Shown one piece after another: positions 1 through 11,782 of a stretch of 64,000 nucleotides of DNA. Source of the stretch: Galeruca laticollis (Eukaryota; Arthropoda; Insecta; Coleoptera; Chrysomelidae); the NCBI GenBank assembly GCA_963921935.1, contig OY998180.1, positions 43,547,231 to 43,611,230 of the forward strand, in the 5' to 3' direction. Each line of letters begins with the position of its first letter. Position 1 is the stretch's first letter. A program made the translations under genes and the position numbers. The notes under the pieces are model-generated. The model was not told where the DNA came from. It made no database searches and saw nothing but the letters and a program-made list of their open reading frames with translations.

Positions 1-1787
1 ATATACCTTGTCTAAATTTCCGTTGGTACCCCTATGGTATCAAACCTATTCCTTTCTTTAGTATTGACACGTGAAATGACCTTATTTTATATATAATTGG
101 TTGTCACTATTATTAACTATTTTCTGTTTCTGATATTGTAATGAAACAACAATGACATGCACTCTAATTATATATTATCAAAAATATGGAATGAAAATGA
201 GAAAAGAAGTACATATATCAACACAAACAAAATATAAATCTAGTATGTTGAACAAATAATTATAACCTAATAAAATTTTAAATCAGTGTACCTTTATACT
301 ATTAAAATGAATTTGAATGGCCAAATCAGATTTTTTTAATTATTCAATTGGTTAACCAATAAAATTGCGCAACACTAACCTGGCACTACTGATGGCTTCT
401 TCTGGCACCGACAATTAACAGTCTCAAACAACACAACTCTTCTATTAATGTGTCTACTGCATCTACTCCCTCTGGATACTAGACACAACTCCTCCAGGTA
501 AGTTTTGAAATTATATTTCTTGTTATCTTTCAAAATATCTTATTTTTCCTTTTTATTTCAAATTCAGGTTTCATTAGTTTATAAATATTTTTCAATGATA
601 CTTTCAGTTTATTTTATTATTCTAATGTCTTTAATTTCTATCTATTTTAATCATTTATCTTTTGTACCTTCAATTAGCTTCTAAATCTTCTCAACTTACT
701 TCTTCAACTTTATTTAACTTTTTTCTGTTACTTTTCTTGAGTTATACGAGGACTTCTCTTATATTTTATTATAATTTTAAAATTTCATTTATCTACGTCC
801 TCTCTTCAAAATATCACACCACAAACTCCACTTTTTCAAAATCAACAACCTTCCTTTTTCCTGTCCGTTGCTATGGACAAAACTCATCATCTCACTAGAT
901 TTTTTTAACAATAATTTACAAATCAGAGGTTTTCATTTAATTTCATATTTTCTTAAGTATTTTATGATATTTAATGCTTTGTTTGTTTCCAAAATAATTT
1001 AATTTATCTATTAAAAACTCTACTTCTCCAAAAAATATCCCTATTTATAAAAAAACCTCTTTGCGTATTACATTTCCATTCTGAAATAAACAAATCTACA
1101 ATCTAAAAGTTTTCAAAATATATATAATTCTTTTCAAATTTTGTTAGAATTTTGTCACAATTAATGTTTCTCATAAACTTTGTCTGAAATTTATATTTAC
1201 AAAAATTCTTTATGTGTTATATTTTCATCATCGCTTCATACGCTTGTCAGAATTACATAGTTCTATGACAACGAATTTCTGTCGCTGACATCGAACTCTG
1301 TCGCGGGCGTTTCATGCTTTGAAAGTAAATTTGACATTCCAATCTTGTTGACAGTTCTCTGTGTCATTGAAATAATAAACACCAAAATAGTAATTTTGCT
1401 TCTAATTCTTGTTAAATATGATATATTATAATAATATAAATACATTTATTCATTCTTTTAGGATTTTAGATACTTTTTATGACGCATATGCCACATTTAC
1501 AAGTTATTATATTGTTTAAAGATGATTATGGTCTGATATACAAGTATGAGTTGAATTATTTTATGAAGCACTGACACAATGGTAAATGTTTTGAATATTA
1601 TTTTAGCACCTCAATATTTACATTAAACAAACGATATCATAGGTATAAACTCAATATATAATTCACTTCATTCATATGATGAAAAAGAAACAACTCCCGA
1701 TGTTTTGGTGATTTCCAACCAAATTCATGCTTGAAAACCTCACACACCAACACCTTCAAACTCTTATAGACGTTGTGATGAGTTCAA
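1..1787 (-). repeat. Divergent LTR remnant, cut by window edge
   Basis: AT-rich and without a credible ORF. Several landmarks occur in the same order as in the 2.0-kb LTR at 2309-4310: a 'cactaacctg' block (about 375-385), then a 'caacaacctt...cgttgctat' block (about 843-875), then an end in 'gttcaa' at 1787 followed by a CCCCTC polypyrimidine tract. In minus orientation that end is the LTR start next to a polypurine tract. A segment 'ggttaaccaataaaatt' near 350 also has a counterpart in the LTR-like block at 18.8 kb. I infer a diverged LTR of a related gypsy-like family whose other end lies outside the window. Identity is too low to align by eye along the full length. Confidence 0.45.
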
Positions 1788-2204
1788 ATCCCCTCAAATT
1801 CAAATTTAATAGATATTAGCCGTGTTAATAGCTGCTTAAATTTCAATTTCACATCAAATATTTTTATTCATTTTTATAATAAACTGTTTCTGTTCATTCT
1901 TTGTAATGTATTTATCTTGACTTGACCTGTCTATTTTATAAATCTACTTAACCTACTATTTACAAATAACTATTATGTACTAGTTTAAGTGCTTGCAATA
2001 TTATTTATTCCTCATGATTTTTATTTTTCATTTAAGAGTTGTATTTATTATCCTATATACAACATTCTACATTTCCCATAATTAATTTATTTATCTCTAG
2101 AATTGCTTATAAAATTATTATTTATTTTCTATTTCAGATTTAATTATAATATTTTATTTATAATCATGTGTTATTATTTATGAATACCATCCTTTAAATG
2201 TTAT
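1788..2204. other. Probable internal remnant between two LTR starts
   Basis: This stretch begins with a CCCCTCAAATT tract, a polypurine tract on the minus strand, and contains no ORF. It lies between two copies of the same 60-bp LTR-start sequence. I read it as what is left of the interior of a deleted element. I see nothing else in it. Confidence 0.3.
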
Positions 2205-2265
2205 TCATGCTTGAAAACCTCACACACCAACACCTTCAAACTGTTAGAGACATTGTGATGAGTTC

Positions 2266-2267
<2 letters not shown>
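2205..2267 (-). repeat. Second copy of the LTR-start segment
   Basis: About 60 bp beginning 'attcatgcttgaaaacc' and ending 'gatgagttcaa' repeats 1715-1787 with only a few substitutions. The copy at 1787 is followed by a polypurine tract, while this one is followed directly by (TA)n. That is the expected arrangement of a 3' LTR start versus a 5' LTR start in a minus-strand element with most of its interior lost. Confidence 0.5.

Positions 2268-2268
<1 letters not shown>

Positions 2269-2308
<40 letters not shown>
2269..2308. repeat. (TA)n microsatellite
   Basis: Uninterrupted TA dinucleotides directly abut the outer end of the LTR that follows. Any target-site duplication is hidden by the repeat. 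Confidence 0.95.
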
Positions 2309-2315
<7 letters not shown>

Positions 2316-4310
2316 GGATTGTTATAGTTGTATACTTTGCCGACAATACCACTATAATTGTTATATTATCAATTTAATATATTCAACTCTAGTATAGCTA
2401 GCTCAGTAATGAAATAAAGAAAAATTTTTATGTAATTATATATTTAGGTAGAGAGAATGAGAAACTCTTACTACTCTTTGGGTTCCGGAAGTGATTTTAA
2501 CTCTTTATCTCCAACACTTTATATACGAATCATTCAAATAACTTTTACTATATTTTATTTTATATTATTTGGTGCGCCTATGGATAGAAAATTTCAATAT
2601 AGCAATCGATTCCAAATCTCACAGTAAGAATAGATGATTAGAAGTATTCAGTAGAATAATCGATTCCAAATGTCACTCATATCAGTTGAAGTAATATATA
2701 TATGAAAACAATGATTTCATGAATACATTTATTACTACACATATATTATATGAGTCAAGAAATATGTATTATCAATTTAAACAAAGTGATGAAATCTTAT
2801 ATGCTAATATAAAATTATTAAGTCGAAAAATGAAAATTGTTCAATAGAAATGGTAAGTACTTAAGTTTCTGTTATCAGTTTTATCAGAACCTTTTTTTTT
2901 TTAAATTTTAATAGTTTCAGATTCTATTTCTTTTGACTTACCATAGATGTACATCTGTAACCTAAATGTTGGTACCAACAAAGACAAATTAAACACTAAC
3001 CTGATTCACAATCCACTCATCTTCCTTTCTTGAAGAGTTATCTTCCCAAAAACAAGCTGTGGACAGGTCCGCCGACCTTATAATGCTTCTTTACAGGATT
3101 TCTTATTTCAGGAAACAAATATTTGTGATTTCTATTAGTTTCTAGCTTCTTAGATTTAATTGCTCTATAATGTTTATTTCAGTAACTTTCCATTAAGTAT
3201 CATCTCCAATTGAATTGATTGAATTTTTTAAATATTCATTTTATTCTGACATCACCTCCAATAACTTGTATGTCTTGTTTCATCTATTGTATGTAGCTTC
3301 TTATATCTTCATTTATTTGGACATTTTTAGTACAAATTTCTTAGTTTTTATCTAAATTTCTTATAATTTTATCTCCAATACTCTATTTCATCTCCGCATC
3401 TCAAAATTCAAAATTCAACAACCACCCGCCTTTCTTTTTATTTTTCGTTGCTATCCGAAATCATAAATATCTTGATTTCAGATTCATTTTATAATTCCTA
3501 ATATATAATTACAAACCATAAAATTCACATCTTTCTTGACTCAATAAATATAGATTTCTATGGTTCTGCTTCTTTTTCAATTTATAACCTTATTCCAGTC
3601 AATTGATAAAATTATTTTGACATTTCTGACATTATTTGATATATATAACCAAAACTCTCTAAATGTTAAATAATTAAGTTATTACATGTTTATTTATTGT
3701 AACTATTATTAATGTTCAATGAATATTTTTAGAATATGGATTACATGTTTCTTTTAATTAAGGAATTTTGATTTATAACTTGTTATTTATTACTTACAAT
3801 GGATTGTCGATATGCTTCTTAAATGAACTACTGTGTTTAAAGGTAAGTTTTATCCTTTTTACTCAAATTTCTTATTACTATTGCTCATATATTGTATTCT
3901 ATTATGAATAGATTACTTCATCAATAAATTCTTTTGGTATCATATTAAAGATATTGAATCAAATGTTCCAAACTTCAATATATTTGTGAGAGTGAGAATT
4001 TAAATTATACTTCCATCTAAGTAGTGAAGAACTATCTCTTCTATATATATTTTTTTACTTTTATAAGGTAATAGATATTATGTATCCTGATCAAAATAGG
4101 TGCTAATAATTCTCTAACACTTAACAGATGATGTATATATGCTCCAGAATATTTTGTACATGTAAGACATATACAGTTTTTTAAATACTGCATTAAATCT
4201 TCTGTATATTGGAAATATTTTCATTAACCGATACTGGTTTATATAATTCTGTGTAGTATGCTGATATGAGTTATATTATTTTAGTTTCTGTGTTCTTGAA
4301 TTATGTTCAA
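2309..4310 (-). repeat. 3' LTR of the gypsy-like element
   Basis: This is the downstream LTR for a minus-strand element. Read on the minus strand it begins TTGAACATAATTC and ends near AACAATCCATTATAA. It matches 6984-8985 base for base wherever compared. There is no ORF. At 2.0 kb it is unusually long for a gypsy-like LTR. Confidence 0.9.
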
Positions 4311-4322
4311 ATCCCCTCAAAT
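4310..4322 (-). promoter_or_regulatory. Polypurine tract
   Basis: Minus-strand TTTGAGGGGATT lies immediately upstream of the 3' LTR, where plus-strand DNA synthesis would be primed. The same tract sits next to the LTR-like end at 1787, which links the two elements. Confidence 0.65.
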
Positions 4323-4959
4323 TTAAATTTTAAGAGTTCTCAATACCTTGAGATCTTCTTCACATTTAAATTTCCAATTTAAAATTAATTCTTTTTTTTC
4401 TGGAGGCAAATCTAAATTTGTGTATTATCCTTCTTTCATTATGTTCTTTGAATACGGCGATTAATTTTCCAATCTATTATTATATCTCTAATACCTATCA
4501 TATATCTACACGAAATCTAACTATTTATAAATTAGTAACATATTATTATCTATTAAATAATTATCAACATATCTCAAAATTATCTTGAATCAAATTAAAC
4601 TATTATTCCTAATTCCCATAAAACTTCTCAAATCTACTATATCTATTGAAATTTCACGTAACGTACTGTTATTTGTTATTCTAAAATTCCCTATATACAT
4701 GTTGATCAATTTCTTCTATGATCTGTAATATTTCAACTCTCTTTTATTCTACTCTGCCTAAACAACTTACATGGAACTGGATATGATTTTACTTTAACAT
4801 TTCTCAGTATTCTTCTCCTTCATTACATCGATATTTTAGTTAAGCAACCCTTAGTTCCTTCGAAATTCTTTTGTTATACGTCTTTAATAATTCATTTATA
4901 ACTTCATAATATTCTTCATTACAATCTGTCCAATTACCATTACTTTTCACATCTTCTAT
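4323..4959. other. Untranslated interior, pol deleted
   Basis: AT-rich sequence between the truncated pol remnant and the polypurine tract. No reverse transcriptase, RNase H or integrase motif is readable in any frame. It probably includes the 3' untranslated part of the element after the deletion. Confidence 0.5.
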
Positions 4960-5500
4960 TTATTCTATCTCACACTCATAATGGTTAGCCAGTCTAGTTT
5001 CTTTTTCAATCAATCCTTCATATTTCATCATCAAACTCTTCACTTTCTCTTCATATTCCTTATTTCCACTCACTAACTCCAATTCTACCATGATTCCATT
5101 CCTCTTTATATTCCATAACTTCCTATTATCCTCTTCAATTGCCAATACTTCCATATTTACCTCCTCAAATTCAATTATTTTACCATTTAATTCTATCTAT
5201 CTATTCAAAATCAATTATTTCCTTATATTTCATCAATTCATCAATAACTATGTCTGTTTCTAGCTTCTTCATCGACTATGCTTACATATCAACTTCTTTT
5301 TCATCCTTTAATTCAATCTTTTGTATCATATATTTGCCTAGTTCATATAACTTCCGTCCGTTTGTTCCTATAAATGTAATTATTTCATCCTGTCCATCTA
5401 TTTTGTTGCTTAATTTCATTTCTATTTTCATTATCATATCTTCTATCAAAGTTTCTAAAATTTCTTCTATTATCAATCCATGTTCATATAATTTCTATTT
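4960..5500 (-). pseudogene. Truncated pol: protease tail and RT-proximal linker
   Basis: Minus-strand fragments read ...IGTNGRKLYELGKYM... and, further on, ...MKYEGLIEKETRLANHYECE... They match the related element at 13.07-13.6 kb, where the DTGS active site is kept. Here the region coding for DTG is gone, and the reading frame breaks between the two fragments. The second fragment resembles the stretch just before reverse transcriptase in gypsy-like pol ('KY...L...RLANHYECEI'). Pol ends there, so no polymerase can be made. Confidence 0.6.
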
Positions 5501-5629
5501 AAATATGTTTTTAAATATTACTTGTTAATCATAAACCTTTTATGTACACATCGTTTTTATATCCATTGTTTAGCATGTACAATTCCTTTTCGTTTTCCAG
5601 ATTTCGTTCCCATAATCCTGTCATATAAT

Positions 5630-6901
5630 TCAATTTTCTTTTCTTTTCCTAAACTTCGTCTTATTCTCTTCTCTTATTGTTTGATTCCCTATTGGTTTCT
5701 GTAACTTCTTTCTGTTCACCACCATAATTTTTTTAATTTTGAAGTCCCATATCTCATCAATTTCTTCCCATAAATGCATTGAAATTTGCATCTCAAATTC
5801 TTCCATCTCATTGAAGTTGCTTTTTATTATTTTCATATCCACCATAATCTCAATTCGATTTCTTTCATTTTCAATTCTCCTAATAAATATTCTTGGATCA
5901 ATTATTTTTATGTTTCCCTTAAGTTTCACTCTGATTTCGCCATTCTCTGTGTAAATTATTGGTTCTTCAATTAGTCTTATGGTTTCATCTATTTCTTCCT
6001 TAGTTTCTTGTAATCGTCTGTTCATTTCTTTTAATTCCCAATTAACTAATTTCTCTATACTTTCTCTCATTTTTTTACACGTTCCCGTTTGTTCTTCTAT
6101 CCTTCCATTTAAGTCATTAAATTTCTTATTTAAATTCTGCTCATACATTTGCATTATTTCCTCATTTGTTTGTTCTTGTACTTTTATAGACTGTATTTCT
6201 TCAATTATATTCTCATTTTGTTTCTTCACTTCTACTTGAATTGCTCCTGATAAATTTTCTTCTAAACTTCTTCCTAGTTCCTGAACTTCTTCTTCTACCT
6301 GTTTTCCAATTATTTCTCTTATTTTAATTCTATGTTCCTGAAGTTCTACTCTCAAATTCGTATTTTCTTCTTTTATATCAATTTTAATTTTATCTATCTG
6401 TTTTCTAAATTCTTCATTTTCCTCCCTAAATTTCTTAATTTCCTTCAAACCTTCCATCTTCACCTCTTCTATTTTCTGTTCCATCCTGTTCATGTTTCTA
6501 TTTAAATCATTCATGTTCCCATTCATCTTGTCCATCTTTCCATTCAAATCTCCCCTCATATTATCTATCTTCCCATTCAAATCTCCGCTCATATTATCTA
6601 TCTTCCCATTCAAATCTCCCCTCATATTATCTATCTTCCCATTCAAATCTCCGCTCATATTATCTATCTTCCCATTCAAATTAATTAAAAATTCCATTAT
6701 TTGATCTCCTCTGCTTACACTATCCTGCCTGTCTTGTCTACTATCCTGCTGTTCCCTTGATTCTTCACTTTCTTTATCTATTAAGGTTTGTTCCTCTACA
6801 TCTGAATCTCCCATTCCACGTCTCCTTTCTTGTTGTTCCTCATCTGATCTGCCTTCCACACCTATTTGTTTTCCGTCCCTAAGCATCATTCTCTTTGCCA
6901 T
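5630..6901 (-). CDS. Gag-like coiled-coil structural protein
   Basis: This is an uninterrupted ORF of 423 codons from an ATG at 6901, about 60 bp downstream of the primer-binding site, as expected for gag. The N-terminus (MAKRMMLRDGKQIGVEG) is shared with the gag of the neighbouring element (MERKMTLRDGKQVGV). Residues about 5-70 are charged and disordered. A perfect 11-residue repeat built on NGKIDNMxGDL occupies about residues 73-121. A long highly charged coiled coil follows to about residue 280. The C-terminal third ends in ENQTIREENKTKFRK-like sequence, also seen in the second element. There is no zinc knuckle. Function (particle assembly, RNA packaging) is inferred from position only. 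The ORF is intact although pol is lost. Confidence 0.75.
   Translation of the reverse strand: MAKRMMLRDGKQIGVEGRSDEEQQERRRGMGDSDVEEQTLIDKESEESREQQDSRQDRQDSVSRGDQIMEFLINLNGKIDNMSGDLNGKIDNMRGDLNGKIDNMSGDLNGKIDNMRGDLNGKMDKMNGNMNDLNRNMNRMEQKIEEVKMEGLKEIKKFREENEEFRKQIDKIKIDIKEENTNLRVELQEHRIKIREIIGKQVEEEVQELGRSLEENLSGAIQVEVKKQNENIIEEIQSIKVQEQTNEEIMQMYEQNLNKKFNDLNGRIEEQTGTCKKMRESIEKLVNWELKEMNRRLQETKEEIDETIRLIEEPIIYTENGEIRVKLKGNIKIIDPRIFIRRIENERNRIEIMVDMKIIKSNFNEMEEFEMQISMHLWEEIDEIWDFKIKKIMVVNRKKLQKPIGNQTIREENKTKFRKRKEN
6539..6680 (-). repeat. 33-bp minisatellite inside gag
   Basis: Four complete 33-bp units and part of a fifth keep the gag frame, each encoding NGKIDNMSGDL or NGKIDNMRGDL. The S and R versions alternate, so the true period is 66 bp, a small higher-order repeat. 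Confidence 0.9.
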
Positions 6902-6962
6902 TTTAATTGTATCTAATTCTAATGTTTTTAAAACCTTCTTATCACGAAAAAAATCTTAATTT

Positions 6963-6980
6963 GCCCCACGTTGGGCGCCA
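6963..6980 (-). promoter_or_regulatory. Primer-binding site, tRNA-Lys type
   Basis: Minus-strand TGGCGCCCAACGTGGGGC lies 3 nt after the 5' LTR end. It is the 18-nt sequence known in other retroelements as the site complementary to the 3' end of tRNA-Lys(1,2). It fixes the orientation of the element and the LTR boundary. Confidence 0.85.
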
Positions 6981-6983
6981 AAT

Positions 6984-8982
6984 TTATAATGGATTGTTAT
7001 AGTTGTATACTTTGCCGACAATACCACTATAATTGTTATATTATCAATTTAATATATTCAACTCTAGTATAGCTAGCTCAGTAATGAAATAAAGAAAAAT
7101 TTTTATGTAATTATATATTTAGGTAGAGAGAATGAGAAACTCTTACTACTCTTTGGGTTCCGGAAGTGATTTTAACTCTTTATCTCCAACACTTTATATA
7201 CGAATCATTCAAATAACTTTTACTATATTTTATTTTATATTATTTGGTGCGCCTATGGATAGAAAATTTCAATATAGCAATCGATTCCAAATCTCACAGT
7301 AAGAATAGATGATTAGAAGTATTCAGTAGAATAATCGATTCCAAATGTCACTCATATCAGTTGAAGTAATATATATATGAAAACAATGATTTCATGAATA
7401 CATTTATTACTACACATATATTATATGAGTCAAGAAATATGTATTATCAATTTAAACAAAGTGATGAAATCTTATATGCTAATATAAAATTATTAAGTCG
7501 AAAAATGAAAATTGTTCAATAGAAATGGTAAGTACTTAAGTTTCTGTTATCAGTTTTATCAGAACCTTTTTTTTTTTAAATTTTAATAGTTTCAGATTCT
7601 ATTTCTTTTGACTTACCATAGATGTACATCTGTAACCTAAATGTTGGTACCAACAAAGACAAATTAAACACTAACCTGATTCACAATCCACTCATCTTCC
7701 TTTCTTGAAGAGTTATCTTCCCAAAAACAAGCTGTGGACAGGTCCGCCGACCTTATAATGCTTCTTTACAGGATTTCTTATTTCAGGAAACAAATATTTG
7801 TGATTTCTATTAGTTTCTAGCTTCTTAGATTTAATTGCTCTATAATGTTTATTTCAGTAACTTTCCATTAAGTATCATCTCCAATTGAATTGATTGAATT
7901 TTTTAAATATTCATTTTATTCTGACATCACCTCCAATAACTTGTATGTCTTGTTTCATCTATTGTATGTAGCTTCTTATATCTTCATTTATTTGGACATT
8001 TTTAGTACAAATTTCTTAGTTTTTATCTAAATTTCTTATAATTTTATCTCCAATACTCTATTTCATCTCCGCATCTCAAAATTCAAAATTCAACAACCAC
8101 CCGCCTTTCTTTTTATTTTTCGTTGCTATCCGAAATCATAAATATCTTGATTTCAGATTCATTTTATAATTCCTAATATATAATTACAAACCATAAAATT
8201 CACATCTTTCTTGACTCAATAAATATAGATTTCTATGGTTCTGCTTCTTTTTCAATTTATAACCTTATTCCAGTCAATTGATAAAATTATTTTGACATTT
8301 CTGACATTATTTGATATATATAACCAAAACTCTCTAAATGTTAAATAATTAAGTTATTACATGTTTATTTATTGTAACTATTATTAATGTTCAATGAATA
8401 TTTTTAGAATATGGATTACATGTTTCTTTTAATTAAGGAATTTTGATTTATAACTTGTTATTTATTACTTACAATGGATTGTCGATATGCTTCTTAAATG
8501 AACTACTGTGTTTAAAGGTAAGTTTTATCCTTTTTACTCAAATTTCTTATTACTATTGCTCATATATTGTATTCTATTATGAATAGATTACTTCATCAAT
8601 AAATTCTTTTGGTATCATATTAAAGATATTGAATCAAATGTTCCAAACTTCAATATATTTGTGAGAGTGAGAATTTAAATTATACTTCCATCTAAGTAGT
8701 GAAGAACTATCTCTTCTATATATATTTTTTTACTTTTATAAGGTAATAGATATTATGTATCCTGATCAAAATAGGTGCTAATAATTCTCTAACACTTAAC
8801 AGATGATGTATATATGCTCCAGAATATTTTGTACATGTAAGACATATACAGTTTTTTAAATACTGCATTAAATCTTCTGTATATTGGAAATATTTTCATT
8901 AACCGATACTGGTTTATATAATTCTGTGTAGTATGCTGATATGAGTTATATTATTTTAGTTTCTGTGTTCTTGAATTATGTT

Positions 8983-8985
<3 letters not shown>
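6984..8985 (-). repeat. 5' LTR of the gypsy-like element
   Basis: This is the upstream LTR for minus-strand transcription, matching 2309-4310 over 2002 bp. It is followed downstream by the primer-binding site and upstream by (TA)n. No promoter element could be assigned confidently in so AT-rich a sequence. Confidence 0.9.

Positions 8986-9041
<56 letters not shown>
8986..9041. repeat. (TA)n microsatellite between two LTR elements
   Basis: TA repeats with one interruption (TAAATA) separate the outer ends of two related elements. It may be the remnant of a single TA tract that received both insertions. Confidence 0.95.
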
Positions 9042-9044
<3 letters not shown>

Positions 9045-9104
9045 ATAAAGTCTAATATTATATGATATGTGTTTTTATTGTTTAATTTTATTAGAATTTC
9101 CTTA
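9042..9104 (-). repeat. LTR 3'-end fragment joined to gag
   Basis: It matches 9869-9934, the minus-strand end of the full LTR, with a few differences. At 9104 it changes abruptly to gag interior. This marks a deletion from mid-gag to near the end of the downstream LTR. Confidence 0.7.
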
Positions 9105-9709
9105 CGTTGTTCCAATTAAGTTGTATCCCCCTATTATTATTTCTTTTTCCATATGTCACTATTCGTTTTACTATATTAACATCTAAGTCTGTTATTTTCC
9201 AATGAATCTCTTTTTCATATATGTTCATAACTTCTTCACTTCCTAGATTCTGTAAATTAATATCTACCATTTTCTCATTTATTTGTCTTTGTATTTTTAC
9301 TTCGTCAATTTCCTTCTCCATTTTATTACATGATTTCTGTTCTATAGTATCATCATTTATATTTATATTTTTATTTTGTTTCTTTACATCTTCTCGATTT
9401 AAATTTTCACTCATATTCATCAAAAGTTGTATTAATTGATCATTGCTAGTTGTATTTTCCCTTCTCTCTTGTCTCCTATTCTCTTGTTCTTCCTGATCTC
9501 CTATTGTCATATCTCCTTCTCTCTTGTCTCCTATTCTCTTGTTCTTCCTGATCTCCTATTGTCATATCTCCTTCTGATTGGTGTCCTCCATGCTCCAAGT
9601 ATTGCACCTGAAAATCTCCTCTTCCATGACTACTTTCTTCCCTTTCTTCGTCAGATCCACTTTCAACTCCTACCTGTTTTCCGTCTCTTAATGTCATTTT
9701 TCTTTCCAT
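9105..9709 (-). pseudogene. Partial gag, second tandem copy
   Basis: It starts at an ATG at 9709 (MERKMTLRDGKQVGVE) and is nearly identical to the gag of 14192-15197. A 55-bp tandem duplication (repeat starts at 9463 and 9518) shifts the frame after about 60 codons. The protein is cut at RGIQLNW by the deletion junction at 9104. Product and role are as for the other gag copies in the window. Not functional as it stands. Confidence 0.75.
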
Positions 9710-9847
9710 GTTATTTTTTTTTAATACAGTCAAAACTTATTATTTCAAAGTTATTTATAATTATTTGCAAATTTTTATATTCGAGCCCTACGTTGGATGC
9801 GTCAATTGATATGGTCTATTTTAATTTATGTAAATGAATTTTAATTT

Positions 9848-9866
9848 GCCCCACGTTGGTTCGACA
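9848..9866 (-). promoter_or_regulatory. Primer-binding-site-like sequence, duplicated nearby
   Basis: Minus-strand TGTCGAACCAACGTGGGGC directly follows the LTR. It keeps the AACGTGGGGC half of the tRNA-Lys site seen at 6963-6980, but its first half differs. About 65 bp away, at 9783-9804, a related block (TGACGCATCCAACGTAGGGC on the minus strand) follows a second LTR-end-like 'accatatcaa'. The LTR-end/primer-site junction thus appears twice. Confidence 0.5.
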
Positions 9867-11782
9867 TTTGATATAGTCTAATATTATGTGATGTGTTTTT
9901 ATTGTTTAATTTTATTAGAATTTCCTTACGTTGTAGCGACAATTATTGTATACGTAGCTTAAGCAGCGTATTTTTATTATATTGCAAACAAGGCTTAAAA
10001 CGGCATATATTATGTATATCAAAAGTTGACAGTAGTTGTCAAAAATTTCCCGGCTATCAAATTGTAATTAATTGAAAGATAAATCTAATATAAAATACTC
10101 GAATCACTCTTTCTCGGGGTGGGTTCAATGCGCTATTGAAAATACAAATTTTATATAAATTTCTTTGTTCCGTTTGATCTATCTTATAATATAATGTGAC
10201 TGTTTGTCCAAGACTATAAAGGCTATTCAATTCTTTTTTTGACATTCACAACGTATAAACGACTTGTATGTCACCAATAATACACAATTGTTACTTTTTA
10301 AAATAAAATTTCTAAATTTGATAAATATGTTTAATTTTTATCAACGTTCTTGAATGGTTTGAATGTTATAAATGTGAGTAACAAATTTACAAGTATTTAC
10401 AATTATAAATCAAATAAATTTTAAAATATAGTTTTCCTTTTTTTACAACAATAAAGAACCAACTCGTATCTTCCCAGATATAAACTAAATGAACAACCTA
10501 CAAACTATAACGCCTTATCTCTAGTACCAAAAGTTTAAAAAACTTTTGGAAGAGTTCAATCAACTTCAAAAATTTCACTTGACTTGTCAAATATCCGAAA
10601 TGTCTTTATTTTATTGTATCTTCAAATTATTTAATATTCTATGCGAATTGAAAAGTTTAGATGCATCTATAATTTAATTTGTTTTTAAGGCCTGAATCTT
10701 TCAATTAAATAATAATTCTGGAGTGGATTCACCAGTATTCGATGATAACAGTCAGCTCGTACAATTCTAAAAACTTTAGAATTCCGGATCTTACACCTCT
10801 GCTTCAATCTTGACAAAGTATTTTTTATCACTCACGCACATAATTTAAATGGGTTACCGAATAATGCTTTCTATTATTAATCACTGTTGAAATTATTATA
10901 ATACAAAATTTTTGGATAGATGTAAAAATTATATGTTACTCTTTGAAGAGCTCCTACTTAGAAGTTCTCTCTTCGCAGGATTCAACGTTACTCCATATTT
11001 TTTTTCTCCTTACTATAAATAGATTTGGATTTCTTGTATTAACTAAATACCTTCCAATGACTATTTATTTCTCTAATCTTGAATACCTTTTGAATTGTCA
11101 TCGGAATGTCATCAGAAATTAAATAGGGCCAAATTTTATGTATACAGGGTTTTTCAATTATATTAAGTATATAGACAAAACAGGGTTTTCCAAAAGTATT
11201 GCATAAGAATATATTAAGTGGATTCTTTAATATTTGAAATGGGAGTACTGTATTAAATTTTATTGTAGTTTATTTTATTTGAATTTAATTATATATTATA
11301 TCTTTGATTTCAATAAGGTTTTTTTAATTTGCCCCAGTATATTTAAAAAATTATTTGGGTTCAATAATGTCACACAGTGCACTTACCTTTATATCTCTTT
11401 TAATTATTAAATTTTTTTAAATGAGCACTCAGCTTCTCAGGATGTTGAGTTCATAAGATTAAATATTGATATGATTCCTTTAACAATAAGCGCCAGATCT
11501 TAATATTGAATTTTGATAAAAAAAATTTGTGATCTAAAATATTTGTATTCAATAAATTTTAAATGTTTCTCTTAAATAGTTTGAATTCTTATTATATCGG
11601 TGTCATGTATATATATACAAGGTACATTATAAAGTTTAAATGAATTTATTTAGTTTGATTTAGTTTAAATTTGACTCTCGAATAGTTTTCCTTTCAATAA
11701 TATTTTACTCTTTAATATCTTAAATTGTAATTGACTCGTGTTAGATATATATACAGTGTGTGGCATTATTTTTCCACATTAA
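9867..11782 (-). repeat. Full LTR, tandem element (left)
   Basis: About 1.92 kb, matching 15355-17336 in order and at high identity; it lacks a 66-bp segment present at about 16494-16560 of the other copy. The boundary on the right is set where the two copies part, at 'ccacattaa'. No ORF. Confidence 0.8.

Larger units (their letters stand above)
2309..8985 (-). mobile_element. Gypsy-like LTR retrotransposon lacking most of pol
   Basis: Two direct repeats of 2002 bp (2309-4310 and 6984-8985) bound this minus-strand element. They align at a constant offset of 4675 bp, with no net indel and no difference in the stretches I compared. Inside are, in transcription order, a primer-binding site complementary to tRNA-Lys, a long gag ORF, a protease-to-reverse-transcriptase linker fragment and a polypurine tract. 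The DTG of protease, all reverse transcriptase motifs, RNase H and integrase are absent. The element is therefore non-autonomous, yet the LTRs indicate a recent insertion. Both outer ends meet (TA)n. Assignment to the gypsy (Ty3) group rests on similarity to the pol remnants of the related element at 9-17 kb. Confidence 0.85.
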
